The notes: a model not told the origin generated them from the letters alone. A stretch of DNA of 64,000 nt from Pseudomonadales bacterium (GCA_024234165.1 JACKOP010000001.1:1116001-1180000), one strand, 5' to 3'; counted from the stretch's first letter, positions 25,837-34,835 are shown. Made by a program: numbers and translations.

Positions 25837-27033
25837 TCATGCCCCCGACGCGCTCGCGCGACGCAGCGGCAAGATATAACGTTCGCGGTATTCGCGGAAA
25901 TCCGCCGCGAGCGCGTCTTCCGTGAATCCGTATTCCTCGAGAGTGTACTGATGCGTCGGGCGTGCCTCGCGGCGATTCATCTCGCGCCAGCGCTCCATTT
26001 CGGTGCGCGCCTGGTCGGTGAGGTCGATGCCTACGAAGTCGTACAGCCGGCGAATCTCGTCGAGCGGACTGCGCACCGTATCCTCGTACCACATGTCGAG
26101 GAAGCGTGCCTCATGCCCTGCATCCCGGAACTGCAGCGTGGTGCGCATCCCTGCCGCCCACTTGCGACACCAGTGCGCGCCTACTTCCTCCTTGCCGACC
26201 GCATCCGAAAACGGGCGATTCAGTGCGTGGATCATGCTTGCATACGACGGCATCAACTGCAGCGGGTCACGATGCGTCTGCAGCACCTGCACGTCCGGGA
26301 AGGTCGTGAACAGCGCCGCTGGAAAATGCAGGTGGTGCGGAGTCTTCAGGATCCAGCGTTCGGCCTGCTGACCAAAGCGTTTCTTCTGCCATTGCAGGAA
26401 CTGCAGCAGGCGCTTCAGGTAGGTGTAGCCGGGCAACTGGTCCTGCTGTTCGAGCCACACTCCGAATTCGGGCATATGCGCATGAGACTCGGGCACGGTC
26501 GAGAAAAAGGACTGCTCGAGCAGCATGATCTCCTCATCCGGTCCGCGTGCGTCCATCGGATGGATCGATGCGAGTTCCGGTGATACCTCGAGCAAGGCAT
26601 TCACCTCGGCCTCGGCGATCGCGATCCGCGGATCGGTGCCCGCAGCGAAATCGGTACCCGGCAGCGGTACCGGGAAGCGGACCTCGTACCACAACGGCGA
26701 ATACATGCGGTGATCGGCCGAGATCGTACGGTGCATCATCGTGGTGCCGGTCCGCGGCAGACCCACGATGACCAGTGGCGTGTGGATCTCCTCCTCGAGG
26801 ATTTCCGGGTAACGACGGAACCAGTCCTCCGCACGCAGGCGCGTGATCAGGATGTTGCGGATGCGCTCACCGAAATACGCGTAGCCGGCGACGTTGAGTC
26901 GCGCCTCGGTGTTCAGCGCGGCGACGAGGCGTTCGAGCGGCTCACGGAAGCTCGCGTCACCGAAGTCCGACAGGCCCGTTTCACACCGGGCTGCGTCGAG
27001 CAGGTTCGCAGCATTCAGGCCGTGTCCGCTCAT
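25837..27033 (-). CDS. PAPS-dependent sulfotransferase family protein
   Basis: A protein of 398 residues. The 5'-phosphosulfate loop is GLPRTGTTMMHR (residues 91-102), and the 3'-phosphate site matches QTHRDPLQLMPSYASM about 170 residues later. LKTPHH lies between them. The overall form is that of large bacterial sulfotransferases with an alpha-helical N-terminal extension. It transfers sulfate from PAPS to a hydroxyl or amine acceptor. The ATG at 27033 overlaps the stop of the DUF1214 gene (ATGA), so the two are translationally coupled. The acceptor is unknown; a lipid, sterol-like or secondary metabolite is possible given the neighbours. Confidence 0.88.
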   Translation of the reverse strand: MSGHGLNAANLLDAARCETGLSDFGDASFREPLERLVAALNTEARLNVAGYAYFGERIRNILITRLRAEDWFRRYPEILEEEIHTPLVIVGLPRTGTTMMHRTISADHRMYSPLWYEVRFPVPLPGTDFAAGTDPRIAIAEAEVNALLEVSPELASIHPMDARGPDEEIMLLEQSFFSTVPESHAHMPEFGVWLEQQDQLPGYTYLKRLLQFLQWQKKRFGQQAERWILKTPHHLHFPAALFTTFPDVQVLQTHRDPLQLMPSYASMIHALNRPFSDAVGKEEVGAHWCRKWAAGMRTTLQFRDAGHEARFLDMWYEDTVRSPLDEIRRLYDFVGIDLTDQARTEMERWREMNRREARPTHQYTLEEYGFTEDALAADFREYRERYILPLRRASASGA

Positions 27034-28136
27034 TTCGGCAGGTTCTTCAATTCCGCAAACTTCACGACGCGGCTGGTCGGGTGCACGATCTCCCTGGAAG
27101 CGATCCAGCGAAAGCACAGCGTCCCGTTGCGATGGCCTGCCGTATCCAGCCAGTTGTCGAGCCCCGGATCACGATGCGCCAGGATGATGCGCACACTCCC
27201 GTCCGGTCGGTGCCTGGCCGTGTGCTTGTTCACATGGATACAGTGGTAGCGATAGTCGAGAGACTCCATCCAATAATTGTCCGCCTGCAGGTTCCAGGCA
27301 CGACACTCGGGAATACGCTCGACTTCGATCACCAGCGCCTCGTCCTCGGCCAGCTCGAAGTAACCGTGATAGTAGAAGATGTTCTGGTCACCACCGACGG
27401 CATGACACAGTTTCTGGTCGGCCGGCGGCAGCTCATTCGGTCGCGGCAGATACGATTGACTCCAGTCCGCAAACAGCCGTGCGGTGTTGTTCACGAACGA
27501 TGCAGCGGTACGCAACCCCGTTTCCAGTTGCTCCGCCGTCAAAGGCTCCGGCGTCGCACCGCGATCCAGACGTTCGATGGTGAGCTCTGCAGGCGTTTCG
27601 GCCTTGCGGTCCATGAAGGTCTGGCGTACCAGCAAGGCGATGGTCTCCGGCTCCATCGGCAGCCAGTTGCCGGCGTGTTTCCTGGAACTGACGATGATCT
27701 CGAAGCTCCCGTCGGGTTCCAGTTGCAACTGCTCGCCGTCGAGAAATCCGGTTTCGGTCTGCCTGGAGTTCTCGGCATAGCTGCCCTTGCTGGTCAGAAA
27801 GCTCAGGTAGTAGACCGTGCCACGCCGGCCACGGATACGGTATTCATGACGTCCGTCGAGCACTGCCTTCTGGTACAGGTTGTCCGGGTTGTCGGCACCG
27901 ATCTTGATCGTCTCGTGGGACGGCACATAAAGAACCGGAAATGCCGGGTCATTGAACTCGAGGTACCACTCGAGCCCCGCGCGAGCAAGCCGGCTCAGGT
28001 AGCGGTAACCCTCGGCGCGGGTGAATGGGTCCGAAGGCGCTTCCGGGCGTTGAATCTGCTCTCCGGCTTGTTTCAGCGCATCACAGAATTCGGCCCACGC
28101 TTCGCCGCTGCTGACCCTGCGTTCGGAGTCGTTCAT
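27030..28136 (-). CDS. DUF1214-domain protein
   Basis: A protein of 368 residues without signal peptide or membrane segment. The C-terminal third (about residues 250-355) is the beta-rich DUF1214 region, with LIVEVERIP, RAWNLQADNYW and RIILAHRDPGLDNWLDTAGH. The N-terminal part resembles the accompanying DUF1254-like region only loosely. DUF1214 proteins have no established biochemical role. The ATG at 28136 has a GGGAGG site, and the stop overlaps the sulfotransferase start. Tight coupling suggests the two proteins act on the same compound, for example as a binding protein for the acceptor; that is inference. Confidence 0.8.
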   Translation of the reverse strand: MNDSERRVSSGEAWAEFCDALKQAGEQIQRPEAPSDPFTRAEGYRYLSRLARAGLEWYLEFNDPAFPVLYVPSHETIKIGADNPDNLYQKAVLDGRHEYRIRGRRGTVYYLSFLTSKGSYAENSRQTETGFLDGEQLQLEPDGSFEIIVSSRKHAGNWLPMEPETIALLVRQTFMDRKAETPAELTIERLDRGATPEPLTAEQLETGLRTAASFVNNTARLFADWSQSYLPRPNELPPADQKLCHAVGGDQNIFYYHGYFELAEDEALVIEVERIPECRAWNLQADNYWMESLDYRYHCIHVNKHTARHRPDGSVRIILAHRDPGLDNWLDTAGHRNGTLCFRWIASREIVHPTSRVVKFAELKNLPK

Positions 28137-28163
28137 GCTGTTTTCCTCCCGCTACTGCAGTGT

Positions 28164-28583
28164 TCAGCCAGCACCGAGTTGCTGCAACTGTTGTTCAAGC
28201 TTCCTGTAATCCCAGTACGCACGCAACGATATCACCTTGCCGGCATCGTTCACCGTATAGACCGCAACGCAGCGCGTTCTCGCGGTCGTCCCGTCCGGCA
28301 GGCGGGTGATCAGCGTCTGTACGTTGGCGCAGGAATCTCCGGACGGAAAGGATTCGTGGATCTCGTAACCGGCGATGCCGTTCGGCATCACCGCATCCCA
28401 GAACGCCTCGATCGCACGCTTGCCGCGGTGCCCCAGGCCGGTCGGATCGAGCGGCGACACGCCGACGGGATCCTGGATCACGGCGTCGTCGGCAAACAGA
28501 TCGAGCCAATCCTGCTTGCGGCCCGATGAAACGCAAGTCAGCGAGTCGAGCCCTGCCTGTTGCGCACGGTAACGGTTCGGCAT
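28164..28583 (-). CDS. SnoaL-like (NTF2 fold) protein
   Basis: A protein of 139 residues with the alpha+beta NTF2/SnoaL pattern. An N-terminal helix holds SSGRKQDWLDLFADDAVIQDPVG, split here as WLDLFADDAV and IQDPVG, and later strands follow with a HRGKRAIEAFWDAV helix. Family members are polyketide cyclases, ketosteroid isomerases, dehydratases or non-catalytic binders; no isomerase Tyr/Asp set can be assigned with confidence. It is the first gene of the sulfotransferase operon, 27 bp before DUF1214, with an AAGGAAAA ribosome-binding region. It could isomerise or bind a ring compound. Confidence 0.75.
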   Translation of the reverse strand: MPNRYRAQQAGLDSLTCVSSGRKQDWLDLFADDAVIQDPVGVSPLDPTGLGHRGKRAIEAFWDAVMPNGIAGYEIHESFPSGDSCANVQTLITRLPDGTTARTRCVAVYTVNDAGKVISLRAYWDYRKLEQQLQQLGAG

Positions 28584-28805
28584 CGCGTATTTTCCTTATA
28601 GTCAGATGGACGGGAAGCGTGTGGCTGAACTTAGCACGCCAGCGAACACGTCGGCATCATGCAAAGGGATGAAATCCCGGCGCTGCCTCATGATCCGGTC
28701 AAGACAAGTCAGCGCGGCCAGTATACGCAGCCACCCTGGTCGTGGGTACTTCATGCGGCAGCAGCGTGACCTGCTCGCCATGATCCAGATGGATCGTAAA
28801 AATCA

Positions 28806-28835
28806 TTTACGGCCAAGGCAACCACCGTCTATCAT
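28806..28835 (+). promoter_or_regulatory. Candidate promoter of the second TonB receptor
   Basis: TTTACG (28806-28811, 4 of 6 to the -35 consensus) is 18 bases from TATCAT (28830-28835). The CCGTC/GACGG stem at 28826-28842 overlaps the -10 box and could be an operator. The whole divergent gap is 28584-28930 (347 bp). I see no gene in it; an 80-codon open frame at 28606-28848 lacks coding character. Confidence 0.35.
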
Positions 28836-28930
28836 CGACGGCGGATGACCGGCGCAGCGCCCATGCTGCAATCCGAAGCGTCGCCGCTCATCCAGCCGAC
28901 AATTCGAATCACAACAGAGGTGACAACCCC

Positions 28931-31462
28931 ATGCCGACCAGACGCGCCATTTCCCCCTTCCATGCCTCGGCACTTGCCGTCGCCATCGCCGCAACTGCCG
29001 GCACCGCGACTCCGGCAGCGGCCCAGGACTCACAGCGTGCAGCAGGACTCGAGGAGATCGTCGTCACCGCCCAGCGCCGCGAGGAGTCGCTGCAGGATAC
29101 ACCGATCGCAATCACTGCATTCACGGCGGACAAGCTGTCCAACCTGGGCGTTTTCGGCGTCTCGAAGATCGGCGATTTCGCACCGAACGTGGTGATCCAG
29201 AAGCAGCCATCGTCGAACGCGAACATGGGAATCGCGATTCGCGGCATGGGTATCGGCGAGACGCAGTTGCTGACGGACCCGAAGGTCGGCATGTACGTCG
29301 ACGGCATCCTCATCAGCAAGTCGGTGGGTGGCGTATTCGATATCGCCGACATGGAACGCATCGAGGTGCTGCGCGGTCCGCAGGGCACGCTGTTCGGACG
29401 CAACACCACCGGGGGTGCGGTCAGCGTGACCACCCAGAAGCCGAGCGGCGAGCTGCGCGGCAAGGCAACGGCGTCGATCGGCAACTTCGGTTACCTGCGC
29501 TACGGCGGCAGCCTGGACCTGCCGGCAGTCGGCAATCTGGCAGCCAAGATCTCGTACAACCACAGCGAAACCGACGGCTGGGCAGACAACCACTACACGG
29601 GTGTGGCACAACAGCCGCAAATGCCGAACGAAAAGGTGGAAAAGGATCTTGCCTCGGAAGACAACGACGCGTATCGCCTCGCGCTGCGCTGGACGCCACG
29701 CGAGGACCTGACTTTCGATTACTCGTTCGACAGGACCGACAATTCGGGCGTGGCGACCCCGTTCCAGATCCTGAAAGTGAAGGACTATGTGAACACGGGT
29801 TTCGGCCATGAGGCCCGCGACTACCGGATGCTCACGGGTCCAGGTGGGCTGTTCGACCAGATGGCGCAGAACGTGTATCCGCGCAACAAGCGCCAGGAAC
29901 ACTTCATGTCCGACGAGGAAACCGAGGAATTCCTGAAGGTCAAGGCACATTCGTTCATCGCGGCGTGGGACGTGAATCCGAACCTGACGCTGAAGTACCT
30001 GTTCGGATCACGCCGGTCCAGCCAGGGCAACGGCAGCAACCTGGACGGCGGCGTGTACTTCGCGCGCGACCTGTTCTACGGCGTGTACGCAGGCAACAAC
30101 GAGCCGATCCAGATTCCGGGCTTCCACTCCCGCGTCGTGAAAAATTCGGTCGAAATGGACTCGCACGAACTCCAGATCATCGGCAGCGCCTTTGACGACC
30201 GCCTGCACTACACCGGCGGCATCTTCACGTACAAGGAGGACGTGGCCGAAGTCAACCCGCAGACGTACTCGTTGCCGATTGCGTTCGTCGCCCCGCAAGG
30301 CGCAGCCACACCCATACTGGGCCCGCTCTACGACGCAGCCGGTTTCTGTCCGGCGATGTATGGTGGGTACCTGTGCGTAGGCTCGCAGCGGTTGCCAATC
30401 CCCGGTGCCAGTGACCCGGGCGTCCCCGGTGTGGTCGACTTTGCATACGGGCAGAGCGCCAGGTCGCTTGCGGTCTACGGGCAGACAACCTACGCGCTGA
30501 CCGAGGCGCTGGACCTCACGCTCGGCATCCGCTACACGGAAGACGACAAGAAAGCGTGGGTGTACAACCAGAACATGCTGCGGGAACTGCCCACGCTCAC
30601 CCCCGGCAATCCGGTTCGCGCCAAAGGGGACTGGGACAACGTCAGCTACCTGGCGAACCTCAACTACGCATTCACCGACGATATCCGCGCTTACCTGACC
30701 TATACCACCGGTTACAACGGCGGTGGCTTCGGCGCACGCGCCGCGAACGTTACCGACTTCCGGACACCCTATGACGAAGAAGAGGTCAAGGCGATCGAAC
30801 TCGGCCTGAAGTCGGAGCTGCTGGACAACCGCCTGCGCCTGAACGTGGCACTGTTCCGCAACGAATACACCGACGCCCAGGTAGCCGTGTTCAAGGCTGG
30901 CGAAGGCGGGGCATCCTCGGCCATCGTCAATGCGGGTGCGGAGACGATCCAGGGCATCGAGTTCGACATCGTGGCGGTGCCGGTCGATGGCCTGACGATC
31001 GACTTCACCTACGGTTATCTGGACGCCAAGTTCGACGAATACATGTCGTACAACGCGAGCACCGGCCGGCTCGAGAACATCGCACGCAACACCACGGTAC
31101 CGCAGGCTCCGAAGAACACCGCATCGCTCGGCGTGCAGTACGATTTCGAGCCGTTCAGCTTCGGTGCGCTGTCTGCACGGGTCGACATCGCCTACAAGGA
31201 CAGCTTTGTATACCATCCGTACGAGAACGAATGGAACGCGCCGGACAGCCGCACGCTGGTCAATGCGCGTCTCAGCCTGAACGACATCCGGCTCGGCTGC
31301 TGCAACGACAGCAACAAGCTGCGGGTGTCGCTGTGGGGCAAGAACCTGACCGACGAGGAATACATCAACTGGGGTATCGACTTCGGCGCACTGGGCTGGT
31401 CGGGCGCGACCTACGGCGAACCTCGCACCTATGGTCTGGACGTGGTCTACACCTACGACTGA
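28931..31462 (+). CDS. TonB-dependent outer-membrane receptor
   Basis: A protein of 843 residues. The signal peptide ends near residue 33 (TPAAAQ), followed by the TonB-box-like EEIVVTAQRRE, a plug with RIEVLRGPQGTLFGRN and a long beta-barrel ending GLDVVYTYD. The ATG has a GAGGTGA site 8 bases upstream. Downstream on the same strand are a SnoaL-like protein, an alpha/beta hydrolase and a symporter, but a terminator hairpin (31519-31545) stands between, so they may not share one transcript. It is divergent from the sulfotransferase operon. The ligand is unknown; an ester-type substrate would suit the hydrolase. Confidence 0.93.
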   Translation: MPTRRAISPFHASALAVAIAATAGTATPAAAQDSQRAAGLEEIVVTAQRREESLQDTPIAITAFTADKLSNLGVFGVSKIGDFAPNVVIQKQPSSNANMGIAIRGMGIGETQLLTDPKVGMYVDGILISKSVGGVFDIADMERIEVLRGPQGTLFGRNTTGGAVSVTTQKPSGELRGKATASIGNFGYLRYGGSLDLPAVGNLAAKISYNHSETDGWADNHYTGVAQQPQMPNEKVEKDLASEDNDAYRLALRWTPREDLTFDYSFDRTDNSGVATPFQILKVKDYVNTGFGHEARDYRMLTGPGGLFDQMAQNVYPRNKRQEHFMSDEETEEFLKVKAHSFIAAWDVNPNLTLKYLFGSRRSSQGNGSNLDGGVYFARDLFYGVYAGNNEPIQIPGFHSRVVKNSVEMDSHELQIIGSAFDDRLHYTGGIFTYKEDVAEVNPQTYSLPIAFVAPQGAATPILGPLYDAAGFCPAMYGGYLCVGSQRLPIPGASDPGVPGVVDFAYGQSARSLAVYGQTTYALTEALDLTLGIRYTEDDKKAWVYNQNMLRELPTLTPGNPVRAKGDWDNVSYLANLNYAFTDDIRAYLTYTTGYNGGGFGARAANVTDFRTPYDEEEVKAIELGLKSELLDNRLRLNVALFRNEYTDAQVAVFKAGEGGASSAIVNAGAETIQGIEFDIVAVPVDGLTIDFTYGYLDAKFDEYMSYNASTGRLENIARNTTVPQAPKNTASLGVQYDFEPFSFGALSARVDIAYKDSFVYHPYENEWNAPDSRTLVNARLSLNDIRLGCCNDSNKLRVSLWGKNLTDEEYINWGIDFGALGWSGATYGEPRTYGLDVVYTYD

Positions 31463-31470
31463 TCAGGCAG

Positions 31471-31490
31471 GGGCGACCCACTGGTCGCCC
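31471..31490. repeat. GGGCGACC hairpin, first copy
   Basis: GGGCGACC (31471-31478) pairs with GGTCGCCC (31483-31490) around the loop CACT. It begins 9 bases after the receptor stop. It has the same 8 bp stem as the next element (31519-31537) but no T tract. Confidence 0.8.
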
Positions 31491-31518
31491 TCTCAACCAG
31501 ATGCGACTGACCATGTAG

Positions 31519-31545
31519 GGGCGACCGGCGGTCGCCCTTTTTATA
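31519..31545 (+). terminator. Rho-independent terminator after the TonB receptor
   Basis: GGGCGACC (31519-31526), loop GGC, GGTCGCCC (31530-31537), then TTTTTATA. The stem is perfect and the T tract is on the plus strand, 57 bases after the receptor stop. The 3' half is repeated twice more downstream. Confidence 0.8.
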
Positions 31546-31584
31546 GGCGGTCGCCCTTTTTAATAGGCTGTCGCCCTTTTTATA
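31527..31584 (+). repeat. Three tandem copies of a 19-20 bp unit (terminator 3' arm plus T tract)
   Basis: The unit GGCGGTCGCCCTTTTTATA occurs at 31527-31545, 31546-31565 (ending TTAATA) and 31566-31584 (GGCTGTCGCC variant). Only the first copy has the complementary 5' arm before it, so copies 2 and 3 cannot form the same hairpin alone. This looks like local duplication of the end of a terminator. The next gene's ribosome-binding site lies 21 bases beyond. Confidence 0.85.
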
Positions 31585-31615
31585 TTTGGTTCTGCCCCGC
31601 ACACGGAGGCTCCCG

Positions 31616-32062
31616 ATGATGCTGGAAACACTGCTTGCCGAACGCGAGATCTACCGCGCGCTGGTGCGCTTTGCACGCGCAATGGACTACCGCGACTGGG
31701 GCGCGCTCGATGCGATCGTCGCACTCGATGCGAGTGCCGATCTCGGCATGGGAACGATCCACGGCCGCGCGGGAATCATCACGTTCATGCGCTCGTTCCT
31801 GGACGACTGCGGCCCGACCCAGCACCTGCTCGGCAACGTGATGATCGACGTACAGGACGATATCGCACAGACTTCGTGCTACGTCAGCGATATGCACAAG
31901 GGCAGTGGCGAGAAATCTGCACTGACCTTCTCCACGCTCGGCGAGTACCACGACAGCTGGGAGCGCGTGGGTGGCGTATGGCGGATGACCCAGCGCATCA
32001 AGCGCAACCGTGCGCAGATCGGTGACATCAGCGTGCTCGGTGCAGGGCCGACTTCACGCTGA
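31616..32062 (+). CDS. SnoaL-like (NTF2 fold) protein
   Basis: A protein of 148 residues with the SnoaL_4-like pattern. EREIYRALVRFARAMDYRDW opens the first helices (residues 8-27), and the HGRAGIITFMRSFLDD helix and TQHLLGNVMIDV strand follow. Proteins of this type include dehydratases and ring-hydroxylating-enzyme beta-like folds, but many have no known activity. The ATG at 31616 (or 31619) follows a GGAGG site 6-9 bases upstream; the longer open frame starts inside the tandem repeat. The alpha/beta hydrolase gene follows after 49 bp. It is not closely similar to the SnoaL protein at 28164. Confidence 0.78.
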   Translation: MMLETLLAEREIYRALVRFARAMDYRDWGALDAIVALDASADLGMGTIHGRAGIITFMRSFLDDCGPTQHLLGNVMIDVQDDIAQTSCYVSDMHKGSGEKSALTFSTLGEYHDSWERVGGVWRMTQRIKRNRAQIGDISVLGAGPTSR

Positions 32063-32111
32063 CGCCACGATGCTCCATGGCCGCAACAACCATCACATCG
32101 GGGAAACTGCA

Positions 32112-33281
32112 ATGAAATTCCTGAAATACGGCCTGGGCATATCTGCTCTGCTCGTCATTGCATTGATAGTTGCATGGAAGCAGGCCGAACCCGCGCCACT
32201 GCCCGAGCACAGCGAAAGCGCCGCCCTGCTGGCTCCCGGCGCGTGGCAGACGCAAATGCGCGAATTCGACCTCGTCGATACGACGCGCCCGACCGACGCC
32301 AACGGCGATTTCGCCGGTGCTCCCGAACGACGCCTGCACACCCGCGTGTGGTTTCCGGTCAGCGACGCCGGCGGTACGCTACCGGCACAGGCGATGCCGC
32401 TGATCGTCTACAGCCATGGCTTCATGGGCAACAGCAGCGAACCGACCTATCTTGCGGAATACCTCGCCAGCCACGGCTACGTAATCGCGGCTGCGGATTT
32501 CCCGCTCACGAACACCGATGCTCCAGGAGGAGCCAACGTCTTCGACGTGATGAACCAGCCCGGAGACGTCAGTTTCCTGATCGATACCCTGCTGGCATGG
32601 AACAAGGATCCCGGGAGCTCGTTTCATCAGCGCATCGACCCGCAGCGCATCGCGATCGCCGGTCTCTCCCTGGGCGGAATGACGACCACACTCGCGGCCT
32701 ACCATCCACGCGTACGCGACCCGCGCGTGAAGGCCGCCGTCTCGATCGCCGGCCCTTTCGAGCTGTTCGGACGCGCGTTCTTCGCCAATTCCGAGCTGCC
32801 ATTCATGATGCTCGCGGGTGATGTCGATGCCATGGTTCCGTACCAGGACAACGCGCTGCCAGTGCTGGAACGCGTGAACAACGCCTGGCTGATCACCGTT
32901 GCCGGGGGTTCGCACATCGGCTTCGCAGAGCAGGCGTCGACGCTGCGCTGGCTGGACAACGGAGACAGCGTCGGCTGCTTTTTCATCCGTGACCGCACGC
33001 CGCAGAGCAGCGACGACACCAGTTACTTCGACCGTATCGGCAGCGAGCAGGAAGGCATCCTGCGTGGCATGAAGAATCGCCTGTGCGAGCGCAACCCGTT
33101 GCCGCCTGCAATTTCACCGCTGCTTCAACACCGCATCACGATGCTCGCGGTACGCGCGTTTTTCGAATCGGAACTGAACCCGGATGCAGCGATGCGCGAA
33201 CGCTTCCGTCGCTATCTCGCCGAGCAGCTCGCGCCGGAGTTGGGGGGCGTGCGTATCGCCCGCTCCGATCCGCACCCGTAG
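32112..33281 (+). CDS. Membrane-anchored or exported alpha/beta hydrolase
   Basis: A protein of 389 residues. Residues 7-22 form a hydrophobic signal-anchor (ISALLVIALIVAW). The nucleophile elbow is GLSLGG with Ser186, the acid is Asp237 or Asp239 in LAGDVDAMVP, and the base is His268 in GGSHIGF. YSHGFMGN (100-107) is the oxyanion loop. This resembles dienelactone-hydrolase or PAF-acetylhydrolase-like esterases. Export suggests hydrolysis of an ester in the periplasm, possibly of whatever the upstream receptor imports. The ATG at 32112 follows a GGGGAAACTGC region; the earlier open frame overlaps the SnoaL gene. Confidence 0.83.
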   Translation: MKFLKYGLGISALLVIALIVAWKQAEPAPLPEHSESAALLAPGAWQTQMREFDLVDTTRPTDANGDFAGAPERRLHTRVWFPVSDAGGTLPAQAMPLIVYSHGFMGNSSEPTYLAEYLASHGYVIAAADFPLTNTDAPGGANVFDVMNQPGDVSFLIDTLLAWNKDPGSSFHQRIDPQRIAIAGLSLGGMTTTLAAYHPRVRDPRVKAAVSIAGPFELFGRAFFANSELPFMMLAGDVDAMVPYQDNALPVLERVNNAWLITVAGGSHIGFAEQASTLRWLDNGDSVGCFFIRDRTPQSSDDTSYFDRIGSEQEGILRGMKNRLCERNPLPPAISPLLQHRITMLAVRAFFESELNPDAAMRERFRRYLAEQLAPELGGVRIARSDPHP

Positions 33282-33284
33282 CCC

Positions 33285-34835
33285 ATGCGCCTGATCGCAC
33301 TGCTCGGCCTTGGCGCAGGCGCGCTGCCACACCAGGCCAACGCTGCAGCCGGAAGCAGCATCGACCACCAGATCGCGGACGGCTTTGCGCCGTTTGCCGA
33401 TGCGGTGGCCCGCTTCGTATTTGCGGCGATCGATTTCGGCGGATTCACCGTGCCGTGGATCCTGTTCTGGCTGATCGTCGCCGGCATTTTCTGCACGTTC
33501 TACTTCCGCTTCATCAATCTGCGCGGCATGGCGCAGGGCATGCGGATCATCCGTGGAGACTACGACCGGCCGGAGCATCACGGAGACACCAGCCACTTCC
33601 AGGCTCTTGCCACCGCGCTTTCGGGAACCGTAGGGCTCGGCAACATCGCCGGCGTCGCCGTTGCCGTCACGATCGGTGGGCCGGGAGCCGCCTTCTGGAT
33701 GATCGTCGCCGCGCTGCTCGGCATGGCGACCAAGTTCTGCGAATGCACGCTGGCAGTGAAGTTTCGTCATTACCGTCCCGACGGTTCGGTCTCGGGTGGA
33801 CCGATGTATTACCTCACGCACGGAATTGCAGCCGAATACCCGCACCTGGCACCACTGGGGCGCGTGCTCGGCGTGCTGTTTGCCGTGCTCTGTCTGTTCG
33901 GAACGATCGGTTGCGGCAACTTCTTCCAGGTCAATCAGGCGTACCACCAACTGCTGCTGATCACGGGCGCTGAGCACAGCCTGCTTGCAGGCCGTGCCTG
34001 GCTGTTCGGTGCGGTCATCGCGATCGCAACCGGACTGGTCGTGCTCGGAGGCATCCAGCGCATAGCACGCGTGACCGACAGGCTGGTCCCGCTGATGACG
34101 ATCCTCTACCTCGCAGCCGGCCTGGTCGTGCTTGGCAGCAACGCCCGCGCGATTCCGGATGCCTTCGGCTTGATCTTCAGCGGAGCATTCACTGCGGCAG
34201 GCGTGCAGGGCGGCGTACTTGGCGCCATCCTGCAGGGCTTTCGGCGTGCCGCGTTCTCGAACGAAGCCGGAATCGGTTCGGCACCGATTGCGCATGCCAG
34301 CGTGAAGACCGACGAACCGCTGACCGAAGGACTCGTGGCGCTGTGGGAGCCGTTCATCGACACGGTGATCATCTGCACGATGACGGCGCTCGTGATCACG
34401 GTTGCCGGAGTCGGGAATCCGCTGCCACAGGCACAGGGCGTTGCCCTCACCTCGGCCGCGTTCGCGACCGTGATGCCGTGGTTCCCTTACGTGCTGGCCG
34501 TGGTCGTGCTGTTGTTCGCCTATTCGACGATGATCGCCTACTGCTACTACGGCACCAAGGCGGCGAATTACCTGTTCGGGGAAACCGTCACGGTCGACGT
34601 GTCATACAAGCTTTTCTATCTGGCGGTGACGATCTTCGGCGTCACGATGGACTTCTCCGAGCTGGTCGATTTCGCCGACGCGATCTACTTCCTGATGGCG
34701 GTACCGAACATCGTTGGCCTGTACCTGCTCGCGCCGGTCGTCAAGCGCGAGATGGACTCTTACTTCCTCCGCCTTGCGCGGGGAGAAATCCGACCGACAC
34801 GCGAAGCGCCGGAGTACCTGCCGGGATCACCCTGA
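33285..34835 (+). CDS. Sodium:alanine (AGCS family) symporter
   Basis: A protein of 516 residues with about 10-11 membrane segments. Family signatures are ALSGTVGLGNIAGVAVAV near residue 109, GGPGAAFWMIVAALLGMATKF following it, GGPMYYL, and RAAFSNEAGIGSAPIAHA near residue 321. These are diagnostic of AGCS carriers that import alanine or glycine with Na+. An N-terminal stretch ending ANAAAG looks like a cleavable signal, as in some members. The ATG at 33285 is 3 bp after the hydrolase stop, so the genes are probably co-transcribed. The exact amino acid is not determinable. Confidence 0.9.
   Translation: MRLIALLGLGAGALPHQANAAAGSSIDHQIADGFAPFADAVARFVFAAIDFGGFTVPWILFWLIVAGIFCTFYFRFINLRGMAQGMRIIRGDYDRPEHHGDTSHFQALATALSGTVGLGNIAGVAVAVTIGGPGAAFWMIVAALLGMATKFCECTLAVKFRHYRPDGSVSGGPMYYLTHGIAAEYPHLAPLGRVLGVLFAVLCLFGTIGCGNFFQVNQAYHQLLLITGAEHSLLAGRAWLFGAVIAIATGLVVLGGIQRIARVTDRLVPLMTILYLAAGLVVLGSNARAIPDAFGLIFSGAFTAAGVQGGVLGAILQGFRRAAFSNEAGIGSAPIAHASVKTDEPLTEGLVALWEPFIDTVIICTMTALVITVAGVGNPLPQAQGVALTSAAFATVMPWFPYVLAVVVLLFAYSTMIAYCYYGTKAANYLFGETVTVDVSYKLFYLAVTIFGVTMDFSELVDFADAIYFLMAVPNIVGLYLLAPVVKREMDSYFLRLARGEIRPTREAPEYLPGSP

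Noticed and set aside
28606..28848. An 80-codon open frame between the divergent SnoaL and receptor genes
   Set aside because: No ribosome-binding site, no family resemblance, and it covers the probable promoter region.
31519..31584. Possible CRISPR-like array
   Set aside because: The 19-20 bp units abut with no spacers, and no cas gene is present; it is a duplicated terminator arm.
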